Shown piece after piece: positions 17,042 to 23,600 of a stretch of 64,000 nt of DNA. The stretch is taken from the NCBI RefSeq assembly GCF_010730355.1, contig NZ_AP022576.1, forward strand, positions 1,922,001 to 1,986,000. The letters are read 5' to 3'. The notes beneath the pieces are model-generated. The model had not been told where the DNA came from, made no database searches, and was given only the letters and a program-made list of their open reading frames with translations. This DNA is from Mycobacterium florentinum. GTDB taxonomy: Bacteria; Actinomycetota; Actinomycetes; Mycobacteriales; Mycobacteriaceae. Positions within the stretch are counted from its first letter, which is position 1. Each line of letters opens with the position of its first letter. Position numbers and translations under genes: made by a program.

Positions 17042-17680
17042 TTACCCGCGGCCGCCACCCCACAAGGAGTTCAGCCACAACTGCTCGAGCAGCCGGACGC
17101 GCCGGTCGAGGTCGCCGTCGCGGCCGATGAAGATCGGGTCGCCGGTCAGCATCAGGGAGGTGGTCCCGATCAGGGTGCGCACCAGCGTCGGGATGTCGTC
17201 GCTGATCGGATTCGCGGTCCCGGCCGCCATCTCCGCTTCGACGATCGCGACGATATCGCGCAGCACCACCTCCAACTGCTGCTCGAGCATTTTTTGGATT
17301 TCGACGTCGGTGTAGCGGGCGGCGTTGCAAGCCGTCATCACCGGGTCGTTGTGCGCGTAGACCGCGGCGGCGCTGCCGACCATCCGCTTGGCGAACTGCT
17401 CCGGCGACTCGTCGGGCTGACGGGGAGCGAAAAACTGCGTGAGTTCTTCAAGCTCCTGGGTGGCCTCCGCGACGATCTGCGCGAGCACCGCGTACTTGGA
17501 GTCGAAATAGAAGTAGAAGCCGGACCTGCCCACCCCGGCGCGAAGACTGATGGTGCTGACCGACAGCTCCGCGAAGGGCCGCTCCTGCAGCAATTCACGC
17601 ACCGCAGCCATGATTGCCTGCCGGTGCTTGTCGCCGCGTCGCCGCGTCGCCGGCTCGCCCGGCTCCGCGTGGCTGCTCAT
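17042..17680 (-). CDS. TetR family transcriptional regulator
   Basis: A 212-residue regulator with HTH ELSVSTISLRAGVGRSGFYFYFDSKYAVL and a C-terminal domain typical of the subgroup next to cytochrome P450 genes. It starts at ATG 17680 (MSSHAEPGE); an upstream ATG at 17698 also exists. It is divergent from cyp136 across an inverted repeat and lies 37 bp from the SDR on the same strand, so it probably controls both. Matches H37Rv Rv3058c. Confidence 0.9.
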   Translation of the reverse strand: MSSHAEPGEPATRRRGDKHRQAIMAAVRELLQERPFAELSVSTISLRAGVGRSGFYFYFDSKYAVLAQIVAEATQELEELTQFFAPRQPDESPEQFAKRMVGSAAAVYAHNDPVMTACNAARYTDVEIQKMLEQQLEVVLRDIVAIVEAEMAAGTANPISDDIPTLVRTLIGTTSLMLTGDPIFIGRDGDLDRRVRLLEQLWLNSLWGGGRG

Positions 17681-17716
17681 CCCCTGACCTTGCACCACGC
17701 CACTCCAAAAGCAAAC

Positions 17717-17730
17717 TTGACAGCCGTCAA
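17717..17730. promoter_or_regulatory. inverted repeat operator between tetR and cyp136
   Basis: TTGAC-AGCC-GTCAA, 5-bp arms, in the 116-bp divergent promoter region. It resembles the TTGAC...GTCAA arms of the operators at 6235 and 6267 but with a different spacer. Confidence 0.6.
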
Positions 17731-17796
17731 CTTTTTCCCGAAGGATAGTGGCAAGTGACGGATGTCACCAGCCCCGGGTCCGCAAAAGGAGCGTCC

Positions 17797-19278
17797 ATGC
17801 CTGCCACCATCAGCACCCCGCACTACCTGCTCGACCAGGCAAAGCGCCGGTTCACACCGTCGATCAACAACTTCCCGGGCATGGGCATCGTCGAACGCAG
17901 GTTGCTGAACCATAAATTCCCGGAGCGCAAGCTCGCCGACCCGCCGCCGGGCAGCGACCTCAAAGCGGCCGTGGGCGATGCGGGACTGCCGGTCATCGGG
18001 CACATCATCGAGATGCTGCGCGGCGGACCCGACTATCTGAAGTTCCTCTACGAGACCAAGGGTCCGGTGGTCTTCGGGGACTCACCGGTGCTGCCGGGCA
18101 TCGCCGCCCTGGGCCCGGACGCCGCGCAGGTCGTCTACTCCAACCGCAACAAGGATTTCTCCCAGCAGGGCTGGGTCCCGGTGATCGGGCCGTTCTTCAA
18201 CCGCGGCCTGATGCTGCTCGACTTCGAAGAGCACATGTTCCACCGGCGGATCATGCAGGAAGCCTTCGTCCGTTCCCGGCTGGTCAGCTATGTCGAACAG
18301 ATGGACCAGGTGGTCTCGAAGACGATCTCCAACGACTGGGTGGCCAACGACGCGCGCTTCCTGCTCTACCCGGCGATGAAGGAATTGACGCTCGACATCG
18401 CCTCGATGGTGTTCATGGGCCACGAGCCGGGCACCGACCACGACCTGGTGACCAAGGTCAACAACGCGTTCGCCATCACCACCCGCGCGGGCAACGCGAT
18501 CATCCGCACCCCGGTGCCGCCGTTCACCTGGTGGCGGGGCCTCAAGGCGCGCGAGCTGCTGGAGAACTATTTCCGCGAGCGGGTCGCCGAACAACGCGCC
18601 AACCCGGGCACCGACCTGCTGTCGGTGTTGTGCCTGACCGAAGACGAGGACGGCAACAAGTTCTCCGACGAAGACATCGTCAACCACATGATCTTCCTGA
18701 TGATGGCCGCACACGACACGTCGACGTCGACGGTGACGACGATGGCCTACAACCTGGCCAACCACCCGGAGTGGCAGCAGCGTTGCCGCGAGGAATCCGA
18801 CCGGCTCGGCGACGGTCCCCTCGACATCGACTCGCTGGAGAAGCTGGAGTCGCTCGACCTGGTGATGAACGAGTCGATCCGGCTGGTGACACCCGTGCAG
18901 TGGGCGATGCGGCAGACGGTGCGCGACACCGACCTGCTGGGCTACTACATCCCCAAGGGCACCAACGTCATCGCGTACCCGGGTATGAATCACCGCTTGC
19001 CCGAATTGTGGAAGGACCCACTGAAATTCGACCCGGAACGGTTCACCGAGCCGCGCAACGAGCACAAGCGGCACCGCTACGCGTTCACGCCGTTCGGCGG
19101 GGGCGCCCACAAGTGCATCGGAATGACGTTCGGGCAGTTGGAGATCAAGACGATCCTGCACCGGCTGCTGCGCAAGTATCGGCTCGAGCCGCCCCGCCCC
19201 GGCTACAAGTGCGAGTGGGATTACGGCGGCATGCCGGTGCCGAAGGACGGCATGCCAATTCTGTTGCGCCCGCTCTGA
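17797..19278 (+). CDS. cyp136: cytochrome P450 (CYP136 family)
   Basis: A 493-residue P450 mono-oxygenase. The oxygen-activating I-helix is MMAAHDTSTST, the K-helix Glu-x-x-Arg is in NESIRLV, and the haem-thiolate loop is FTPFGGGAHKCIG near the C-terminus. The ATG at 17797 is preceded by AAAGGAG at ideal spacing; an upstream GTG at 17755 has none. The length fits CYP136 of M. tuberculosis (Rv3059). The physiological substrate is not established to my knowledge. Probably repressed by the divergent TetR. Confidence 0.94.
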   Translation: MPATISTPHYLLDQAKRRFTPSINNFPGMGIVERRLLNHKFPERKLADPPPGSDLKAAVGDAGLPVIGHIIEMLRGGPDYLKFLYETKGPVVFGDSPVLPGIAALGPDAAQVVYSNRNKDFSQQGWVPVIGPFFNRGLMLLDFEEHMFHRRIMQEAFVRSRLVSYVEQMDQVVSKTISNDWVANDARFLLYPAMKELTLDIASMVFMGHEPGTDHDLVTKVNNAFAITTRAGNAIIRTPVPPFTWWRGLKARELLENYFRERVAEQRANPGTDLLSVLCLTEDEDGNKFSDEDIVNHMIFLMMAAHDTSTSTVTTMAYNLANHPEWQQRCREESDRLGDGPLDIDSLEKLESLDLVMNESIRLVTPVQWAMRQTVRDTDLLGYYIPKGTNVIAYPGMNHRLPELWKDPLKFDPERFTEPRNEHKRHRYAFTPFGGGAHKCIGMTFGQLEIKTILHRLLRKYRLEPPRPGYKCEWDYGGMPVPKDGMPILLRPL

Positions 19279-19287
19279 ACTCGGAAA

Positions 19288-19851
19288 TCAGGCCATCAGT
19301 CGGTTCGCGCACGCGATCAGCGCGCGTAACGCCGACTGCGTCGGATCCTCGGACAGGCCCACTGCCCATTCGGCACGGATGCCGTCGCTGCCGCGGATAA
19401 ACGTGGCGGTATACCCGTCCGAAGCCATCTGATGAAACTTCAATGTCTCGATCGCGATCCCGCGCTCGTGCAGCATCGCGGTGAGCGCGGCGATCGGCCC
19501 GCTGGCAGCGGCGGTCGACGTGCGGATGCAATCGCCGACGGTGATCATCGCCCGGAAATTGCGGGCCTGCGGACCGAGCCGCCCGGTGGGCCGATCGGTG
19601 TCGGCGCACACCCAGTGCCCCAGTCGCAGCGGGCCGGCGGTGTGGCCGTAGGCCGTCACGAAGTTTTCCCACGTCATCGCGCCGGCCTGTTCCCGCAGGC
19701 CGAGCGGTAGGGGGACCCCGAAGTTATCGCCGAACCACGCGTTGGCGTCGCGCCGGCAGGCGGGAACCCTGGTGGGATTGCGCTCCGAACGGGAGAACGG
19801 CCTAGAAAAGGGCTCGGAAGAGGGCTTTGTGCGGGGCTGGGTAAGAGGCAC
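19288..19851 (-). CDS. stand-alone LeuA-type allosteric (regulatory) domain protein
   Basis: Up to 187 residues. The C-terminal ~110 residues resemble the regulatory domain of 2-isopropylmalate synthase: SGPIAALTAMLHERGI matches GP(L/I)xAxxxAL, and EWAVGLSEDPTQSALRALIACANR matches the final VWGVGxxxxxxxASLRAVxSAxNR of LeuA. No HMGL catalytic domain is present. The first ~45 residues are Arg/Pro/Ser-rich and may not be translated; MTWENFVTAYG is a plausible internal start. It could bind leucine-like ligands or pair with another enzyme. It converges with cyp136, 9 bp apart. Confidence 0.65.
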   Translation of the reverse strand: MPLTQPRTKPSSEPFSRPFSRSERNPTRVPACRRDANAWFGDNFGVPLPLGLREQAGAMTWENFVTAYGHTAGPLRLGHWVCADTDRPTGRLGPQARNFRAMITVGDCIRTSTAAASGPIAALTAMLHERGIAIETLKFHQMASDGYTATFIRGSDGIRAEWAVGLSEDPTQSALRALIACANRLMA

Positions 19852-19858
19852 GGTGTCG

Positions 19859-19973
19859 GTCTTCTCTGGTCGAAAGGAGCGACCGACGGTAGTAGCTTCC
19901 GACCCACAGCGGGGGGTCGGTCTGGATCAGACCCCGCTGCGGGTGCTGGCTACTACGGCACTCTTCAGAAGAC
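19859..19973. ncRNA. candidate structured RNA / 5' leader
   Basis: Nested complementary segments: GTCTTCT (19859-19865) pairs with AGAAGAC (19967-19973). Inside lie GGTCG-7 nt-CGACC (19868-19884, loop AAAGGAG on the plus strand) and a long arm GTAGTAGC...GCTACTAC (19889-19956) with an inner stem CAGCGGGG/CCCCGCTG. The layout is a closed multibranch junction. It begins 8 bp upstream of the LeuA-domain frame (minus strand) and about 150 bp before the mini-gene cluster (plus strand), so strand and role are open. Confidence 0.4.
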
Positions 19974-20057
19974 GCACGAACGCGACAGTAGACGCCGTTC
20001 GCGCGCTGGTGCAACTTCATTTCGGGCAGCGTGTCCCGCATTACACGCATAAAGCAG

Positions 20058-20083
20058 GTTTACACGTGTCGAATAGTGGCTAT
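20058..20083 (+). promoter_or_regulatory. SigF-like promoter of mini-gene 1
   Basis: GTTT, 16 bp, GGCTAT, one mismatch from the mycobacterial SigF pattern GTTT-N15-17-GGGTAT. The spacer contains the palindrome ACACGTGT. It ends 43 bp before ATG 20127. Confidence 0.5.
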
Positions 20084-20126
20084 CCCGTCGTCGCCTCATC
20101 CCATTCCCCCGACGAAAGGCGCGACG

Positions 20127-20252
20127 ATGAAGTCGAGGGCAGCCGAGAAGGCGCTTGACGCGGCGGCAATGGCGAGGGGGCTGATCGAGGTGTTGCTGGT
20201 ACCGACGAGATTGTCCTCCGCGTGGGAACAGGTAGCGGCCGCACAAAACTGA
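20127..20252 (+). CDS. mini-gene 1: 41-aa paralogue that lost the lipobox Cys
   Basis: ATG at 20127 with GAAAGG upstream encodes 41 residues (MKSRAAEKAL...). It aligns with mini-genes 2 and 3 through MKS, a positively charged start, an Ala-rich middle and LLVPT. Where the others have PTGCST it reads PTRLSS, so the Cys acceptor is gone and the hydrophobic core is interrupted by Arg and Glu. Probably a decayed copy of the same cassette, still carrying promoter and ribosome-binding site. The frame continues upstream to 20031, but that part is the promoter. Confidence 0.5.
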   Translation: MKSRAAEKALDAAAMARGLIEVLLVPTRLSSAWEQVAAAQN

Positions 20253-20264
20253 TCGATCAAACAG

Positions 20265-20290
20265 GTTTACCCGTGTCGAACAGCGGCTAT
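20265..20290 (+). promoter_or_regulatory. SigF-like promoter of mini-gene 2
   Basis: GTTT, 16 bp, GGCTAT. It is nearly identical to the copy at 20058 across the whole element, including GTGTCGAA in the spacer. A small hairpin AGCCGC-AA-GCGGCT follows in the leader. Confidence 0.5.
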
Positions 20291-20348
20291 CCCCTCGTCG
20301 CCTCAGCCGCAAGCGGCTTGCATCCCCTCAGATGAAAGGCAAACGACA

Positions 20349-20498
20349 ATGAAGTCGATGACCGCCAAAAAGACCCTCAAGGTTGCCGCGGCGGCGGCCG
20401 GTCTGGTCGCAGTGATGCTGGTACCGACGGGATGTTCAACGGCGGTGGGCGGCACGGGTGGCAGCGGCGGGCTGACCATCAACCTCCCCAGCCTTTAG
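20349..20498 (+). CDS. mini-gene 2: 49-aa lipoprotein-like peptide
   Basis: Too short for standard ORF limits. ATG 20349 follows GAAAGG. The 49 residues have a signal-peptide pattern: a Lys-rich start (MKSMTAKKTLK), a hydrophobic stretch (VAAAAAGLVAVMLV) and PTG-Cys29, then a Gly/Ser/Thr tail (STAVGGTGGSGG) ending NLPSL. The lipobox lacks Leu at -3 (it is Pro), so lipidation is plausible but not certain. It shares sequence with mini-genes 1 and 3. Function unknown; probably exported to the cell envelope. Confidence 0.6.
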   Translation: MKSMTAKKTLKVAAAAAGLVAVMLVPTGCSTAVGGTGGSGGLTINLPSL

Positions 20499-20671
20499 CG
20501 CGACGAACACCGGCGATCCGGCGCCAACCATCGCGTTGCCGCCGGGAGGTTTCTACCGCGTGAACAGCACTCTTTCCTGTCCGCGGCGCCCGCGACCTGC
20601 GGGATTTCCCCGATTACGTTGTGCCAGTACAGGTATGACAAAACAAATCGTGAGAAACGTCACGAAATCTG

Positions 20672-20697
20672 GTTTACACATGTGCAACAGGGGGCAT
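20672..20697 (+). promoter_or_regulatory. SigF-like promoter of mini-gene 3
   Basis: GTTT, 16 bp, GGGCAT; the -10 part differs from the other two copies and is one base from GGGTAT. The spacer has ACACATGTG in place of ACACGTGTC. The 172 bp between mini-gene 2 and this element show no gene. Confidence 0.45.
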
Positions 20698-20752
20698 GCG
20701 GAGATGTCCGTAACCGTAACGGCTATTTGTCCCCTCTCGGAAAGGCAAGACG

Positions 20753-20923
20753 ATGAAGTCGCAATCCACCAAGAAAACCCTCAAAGCCGGCGCAGCCGCC
20801 CTCGGGCTGGCCGCAATGCTGATACTGCCGACTGGATGCTCGACCGCAGCGGGCGGCGCGGGCGGCGGCGGCGTTCTTGGCGGTAGCAGCGGCGGTACCT
20901 GCATATTGATCGTCTGCCTGTAA
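20753..20923 (+). CDS. mini-gene 3: 56-aa lipoprotein-like peptide
   Basis: ATG 20753 follows GGAAAGG. The peptide starts MKSQSTKKTLK, has a hydrophobic stretch (AGAAALGLAAMLIL), then PTG-Cys29-STAAGG and a long glycine run. The tail ends TCILIVCL with two further Cys (50 and 55) that could form a disulfide. Charge, core, Cys position and STA-GG match mini-gene 2 residue for residue. A strong terminator begins 12 bp after the stop, so the cluster ends here. Confidence 0.62.
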   Translation: MKSQSTKKTLKAGAAALGLAAMLILPTGCSTAAGGAGGGGVLGGSSGGTCILIVCL

Positions 20924-20934
20924 CCGTTCGGGCA

Positions 20935-20980
20935 GGCGGCCCGCCGGGAACATAGGTTCCCGGCGGGCCGCCTTCCTTTT
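20935..20980. terminator. rho-independent terminator, bidirectional
   Basis: A perfect 17-bp stem (20935-20951 with 20956-20972), loop ATAG, followed by TTCCTTTT. It separates mini-gene 3 from the convergent anti-sigma-like gene that ends at 20986, and could stop transcripts from both sides. Confidence 0.9.
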
Positions 20981-20985
20981 CAGCG

Positions 20986-21951
20986 TCAGCCGATTTTCCC
21001 GGCCGCAGAATTCAGCCGCAGGTAGGCCTGAATCGTCGTTCCGGTGCTGGCGGTGTGGGTGCGGACCAGATCCGAGATCGCGTTGACCAGAAACAACCCG
21101 CGGCTGGCCGGGCCGGTCGGGCCCGGGTCCAGGCGTCCCACCAGCGGGTCGTCGAGGCGCCCGTTGTCGCGCGCCTCGCACACCAGGTGATGGTCGTCGC
21201 GCCAAAAGGCCAGCCGGCACGCACCATCGGTGTACATCAGGCTGTTGGTGGCCAACTCGGTGGCGACCAGCTGCAGATCTTCGATGCCGTCCTGGGACAG
21301 CCCGACCCAGCCGGCATAGTTCACCGCGAACGACCGCGCCGGGCGCAGGTCCGCGGATTTGCGGACCATGTAGGTCACCGCGCCGGGATTAGCGGTTAAG
21401 GGCTGATTGCACCGCGCCAGCACGTCATCCGGCGCGTAATCGGCGCTGTGTTGCAGCGAACCGCATTTCCACAGCAGCGGATGAGTCGCGCGGGCGCCTG
21501 CCAGCACATCGTCGTCCAGCCGTTCCGCGTCGTAGAGACACAGCGCGCTGAGCTGCCGATCTTCAAACGCGCTGTTCACCAGCGCCTCGTGCTGCATGCA
21601 GGCCAGGAACTCGTCCGCACTGCGCTCGGGCCAGCAGACCTGGCTCACAATCCGCCCACGCCGGTCCGCGTTCTCCTCGACAAAGGAGCCCTCGAGCGCC
21701 AGAAACCGGCTCGGGTTGCGCGCCACCTCGGCGATGTCCACCAGCTGCAGCCCGGCCGTCGAGCGGTCGCCACCCAGCGCGGCGCGCAGCAAGCCCAAAT
21801 AGTCACGCGGTACCGCCACGAGGACCGGCTCGTCCATCGCCAAGCCTTCGAGGACGAAGGGCACCACGACGTCCAGGTACTCCCGTTGCGAGTGATAGAG
21901 GAGCGCGGAATGAACGAAGGCTTGCCGCCCGTTCTCCGTGCTCCTCACCAT
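20986..21951 (-). CDS. MEDS-domain sensor with HATPase (anti-sigma factor-like)
   Basis: 321 residues from ATG 21951 (GGGAG upstream). Residues ~14-190 form a MEDS/DcmR-like sensory domain (FVHSALLYHSQREYL...FVLEGLAMDEPVLVAVP). Residues ~205-320 are a serine-kinase-like ATPase of the RsbW type: N-box LVATELATNSLMY, then DNGRLDDP and GLFLVNAISDLV. Such proteins bind or phosphorylate partners in general-stress sigma factor pathways. An in-frame ATG at 22026 is an alternative start. It converges on the three SigF-like mini-genes. Confidence 0.85.
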   Translation of the reverse strand: MVRSTENGRQAFVHSALLYHSQREYLDVVVPFVLEGLAMDEPVLVAVPRDYLGLLRAALGGDRSTAGLQLVDIAEVARNPSRFLALEGSFVEENADRRGRIVSQVCWPERSADEFLACMQHEALVNSAFEDRQLSALCLYDAERLDDDVLAGARATHPLLWKCGSLQHSADYAPDDVLARCNQPLTANPGAVTYMVRKSADLRPARSFAVNYAGWVGLSQDGIEDLQLVATELATNSLMYTDGACRLAFWRDDHHLVCEARDNGRLDDPLVGRLDPGPTGPASRGLFLVNAISDLVRTHTASTGTTIQAYLRLNSAAGKIG

Positions 21952-22106
21952 TTCGGCGCTCCCGCTTTCCGTTACCAATGCCAACCCCCTGCTGGACCGG
22001 CTCCCCTTCGTATCCCCGCGCCCCATTGCCTTTCCCAATACCCCGCGCGTGCATTCCTTATGCAGAAAAGTCGTCACGAAACCGCCTCGGCTAGGCGGGA
22101 TGTTCG

Positions 22107-23594
22107 TCACAGCCACCAAGAGGCGGCGGCGTCGAGATGACGGCGAATGCGGTAGCGCGCCAAGCTGTCGTCGCCCGCGGTGATCGCCTCGAGTATCCGC
22201 GAGTGCGCGTGCTCGACGGCGTCGACGTCGCTGCGGGCGGGCGGCTCCTGGCCGGTGCTGGTCCAGTGCCGGCGGAACAACTCCACGATGATCCGCAAAA
22301 ACAGGTCCAACAGCGCGTTGCCGGCCAGTTGCGCCAGTCCGTGGTGGAACCGCAATTCCTCGGATGTCGCCTGACGGGCATCGTCGGCGGCGTGCGCAGT
22401 GCCGTCGAGCGCGGACCGGTGGGTATACAGGAAGGCCGCCACCTCGGGTTCGGCACGCCGTTTGACGACCTTGGCGACGTTGTCGATCTCGATGGCGTCG
22501 CGGACACAACGCAGGTCTTCGCGGCTCGGCTTTCGGTACTGCAGGTATAGCGCGATGGTGTCGATGCTGGCTTGGGCATGGGGCTTGGCGACGACCAGCC
22601 CGCCGCCGGGTCCGCGGCGCATCTGCGCGACCGAGTGATATTCGAGCAGTCGCACCGCTTCCCGTAACACCGCACGGCTCACCCGGTAGCGCTGAAGCAA
22701 CGCCGTCTCGGTGCCGAAGACCGAACCGATCTGCCAGTCGCCGGAGCCGATCTCGTCGCCGATCGTGGCCGCAAGCACCTCGGCCAACTTGCCGCGTGGG
22801 ACTTCCCCGTCGGCCTGCTCACGCCGGTGACCGGGTCGCGCGGCCCGGCCCGCACCTGGGTGATGCTCTTGCAGCCAGGCATTCACGGCTTCGACGTGCC
22901 GTTCGGACAGCGTCTTGGCCCGGGCCGAATCGCCGGCGGTCACGGCGGCCACGATTTCGCAGTGGTCGTGGTGCATGTAGTCGAGCGCCTCGATGGCCTC
23001 GCTTGCCGAGTCGGTGCGCGATCGCAGGGCGTAGCGGGTGGTGAGCCTCATCAACACGTCGATAAATAGTTGGAGCACCGGGTTCTTCGACTGCTCCGCC
23101 AGCGCGATGTGAAACTCGTCGCGCGGCGCCGGCAGACCCGGCCGCCAGTGTTCCTCCTCGCGCAGCACCGCACGCAACCGCTCGATGCCGGCTTCGTCGA
23201 TCCGCTCGGCCGCAAGCGAGGCCGCCAACGGTTCGAGCACCAGCCGCGCGTTGAGCAGATCGGCCAGGGTGGTGCCCAGGTATTCGAGATAGATGACCAC
23301 GGCGCGAGTTGCGGGTCCGGCGTCGGGCTCACTGATCAGCAGACCGCCGCCTGGTCCGCGGCGCATCCGGGCCACCCGATGGTGCTCGACGAGGCGGACG
23401 GCCTCGCGCAGCACCGACCGACTCACGCCATAGCGCTGTTGCAGGGCTTGTTCGGAACCCAGCGATTCGCCGACCGGCCAGCCGCGGCGAACGATGTCCG
23501 CCTCGATTTGGCGGGCAATCGTCGAGGCCAGCTTCTTTGTCCCGCCCGCGGGCGGGATGGGGCTTATCTGATGCTCAATACTGCTCTCCCACAA
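22107..23594 (-). CDS. fused double GntR/FadR-type regulator
   Basis: 495 residues made of two complete FadR-type units. Unit 1 (~20-245) has HTH LGSEQALQQRYGVSRSVLREAVRLVEHH followed by RMRRGPGGGL. Unit 2 (~265-495) repeats it with FGTETALLQRYRVSRAVLREAVRLLEYH and QMRRGPGGGL. Each HTH precedes an FCD-like helical domain, with the metal-binding His/Asp pattern partly kept. Having two winged helices in one chain means one polypeptide can act like a dimer. Matches H37Rv Rv3060c. Targets are unknown; neighbouring lipid genes share a GTGTAC-containing motif. Confidence 0.93.
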   Translation of the reverse strand: MWESSIEHQISPIPPAGGTKKLASTIARQIEADIVRRGWPVGESLGSEQALQQRYGVSRSVLREAVRLVEHHRVARMRRGPGGGLLISEPDAGPATRAVVIYLEYLGTTLADLLNARLVLEPLAASLAAERIDEAGIERLRAVLREEEHWRPGLPAPRDEFHIALAEQSKNPVLQLFIDVLMRLTTRYALRSRTDSASEAIEALDYMHHDHCEIVAAVTAGDSARAKTLSERHVEAVNAWLQEHHPGAGRAARPGHRREQADGEVPRGKLAEVLAATIGDEIGSGDWQIGSVFGTETALLQRYRVSRAVLREAVRLLEYHSVAQMRRGPGGGLVVAKPHAQASIDTIALYLQYRKPSREDLRCVRDAIEIDNVAKVVKRRAEPEVAAFLYTHRSALDGTAHAADDARQATSEELRFHHGLAQLAGNALLDLFLRIIVELFRRHWTSTGQEPPARSDVDAVEHAHSRILEAITAGDDSLARYRIRRHLDAAASWWL

Positions 23595-23600
23595 GCATTC

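Noticed and set aside
18082..19161. 359-residue minus-strand open frame
   Set aside because: Antisense to cyp136; no recognisable domain.
19859..19973. T-box riboswitch
   Set aside because: The conserved antiterminator sequence AGGGTGGNACCGCG is not present on either strand.
19802..20050. 82-residue minus-strand frame as a leader peptide for the LeuA-domain gene
   Set aside because: It runs through all the complementary arms and has no leucine-rich run, so it does not look like an attenuation leader peptide.
21952..22106. SigF promoter for the MEDS/HATPase gene
   Set aside because: A GGGTAT occurs on the minus strand near 22045, but no GTTT lies at 15-17 bp spacing, only an unrelated TGCAT-5-ATGCA repeat.
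22140..23590. internal repeat as a DNA repeat element
   Set aside because: The similarity between the two halves is at protein level and reflects the duplicated GntR domains, not a mobile or CRISPR-like repeat.
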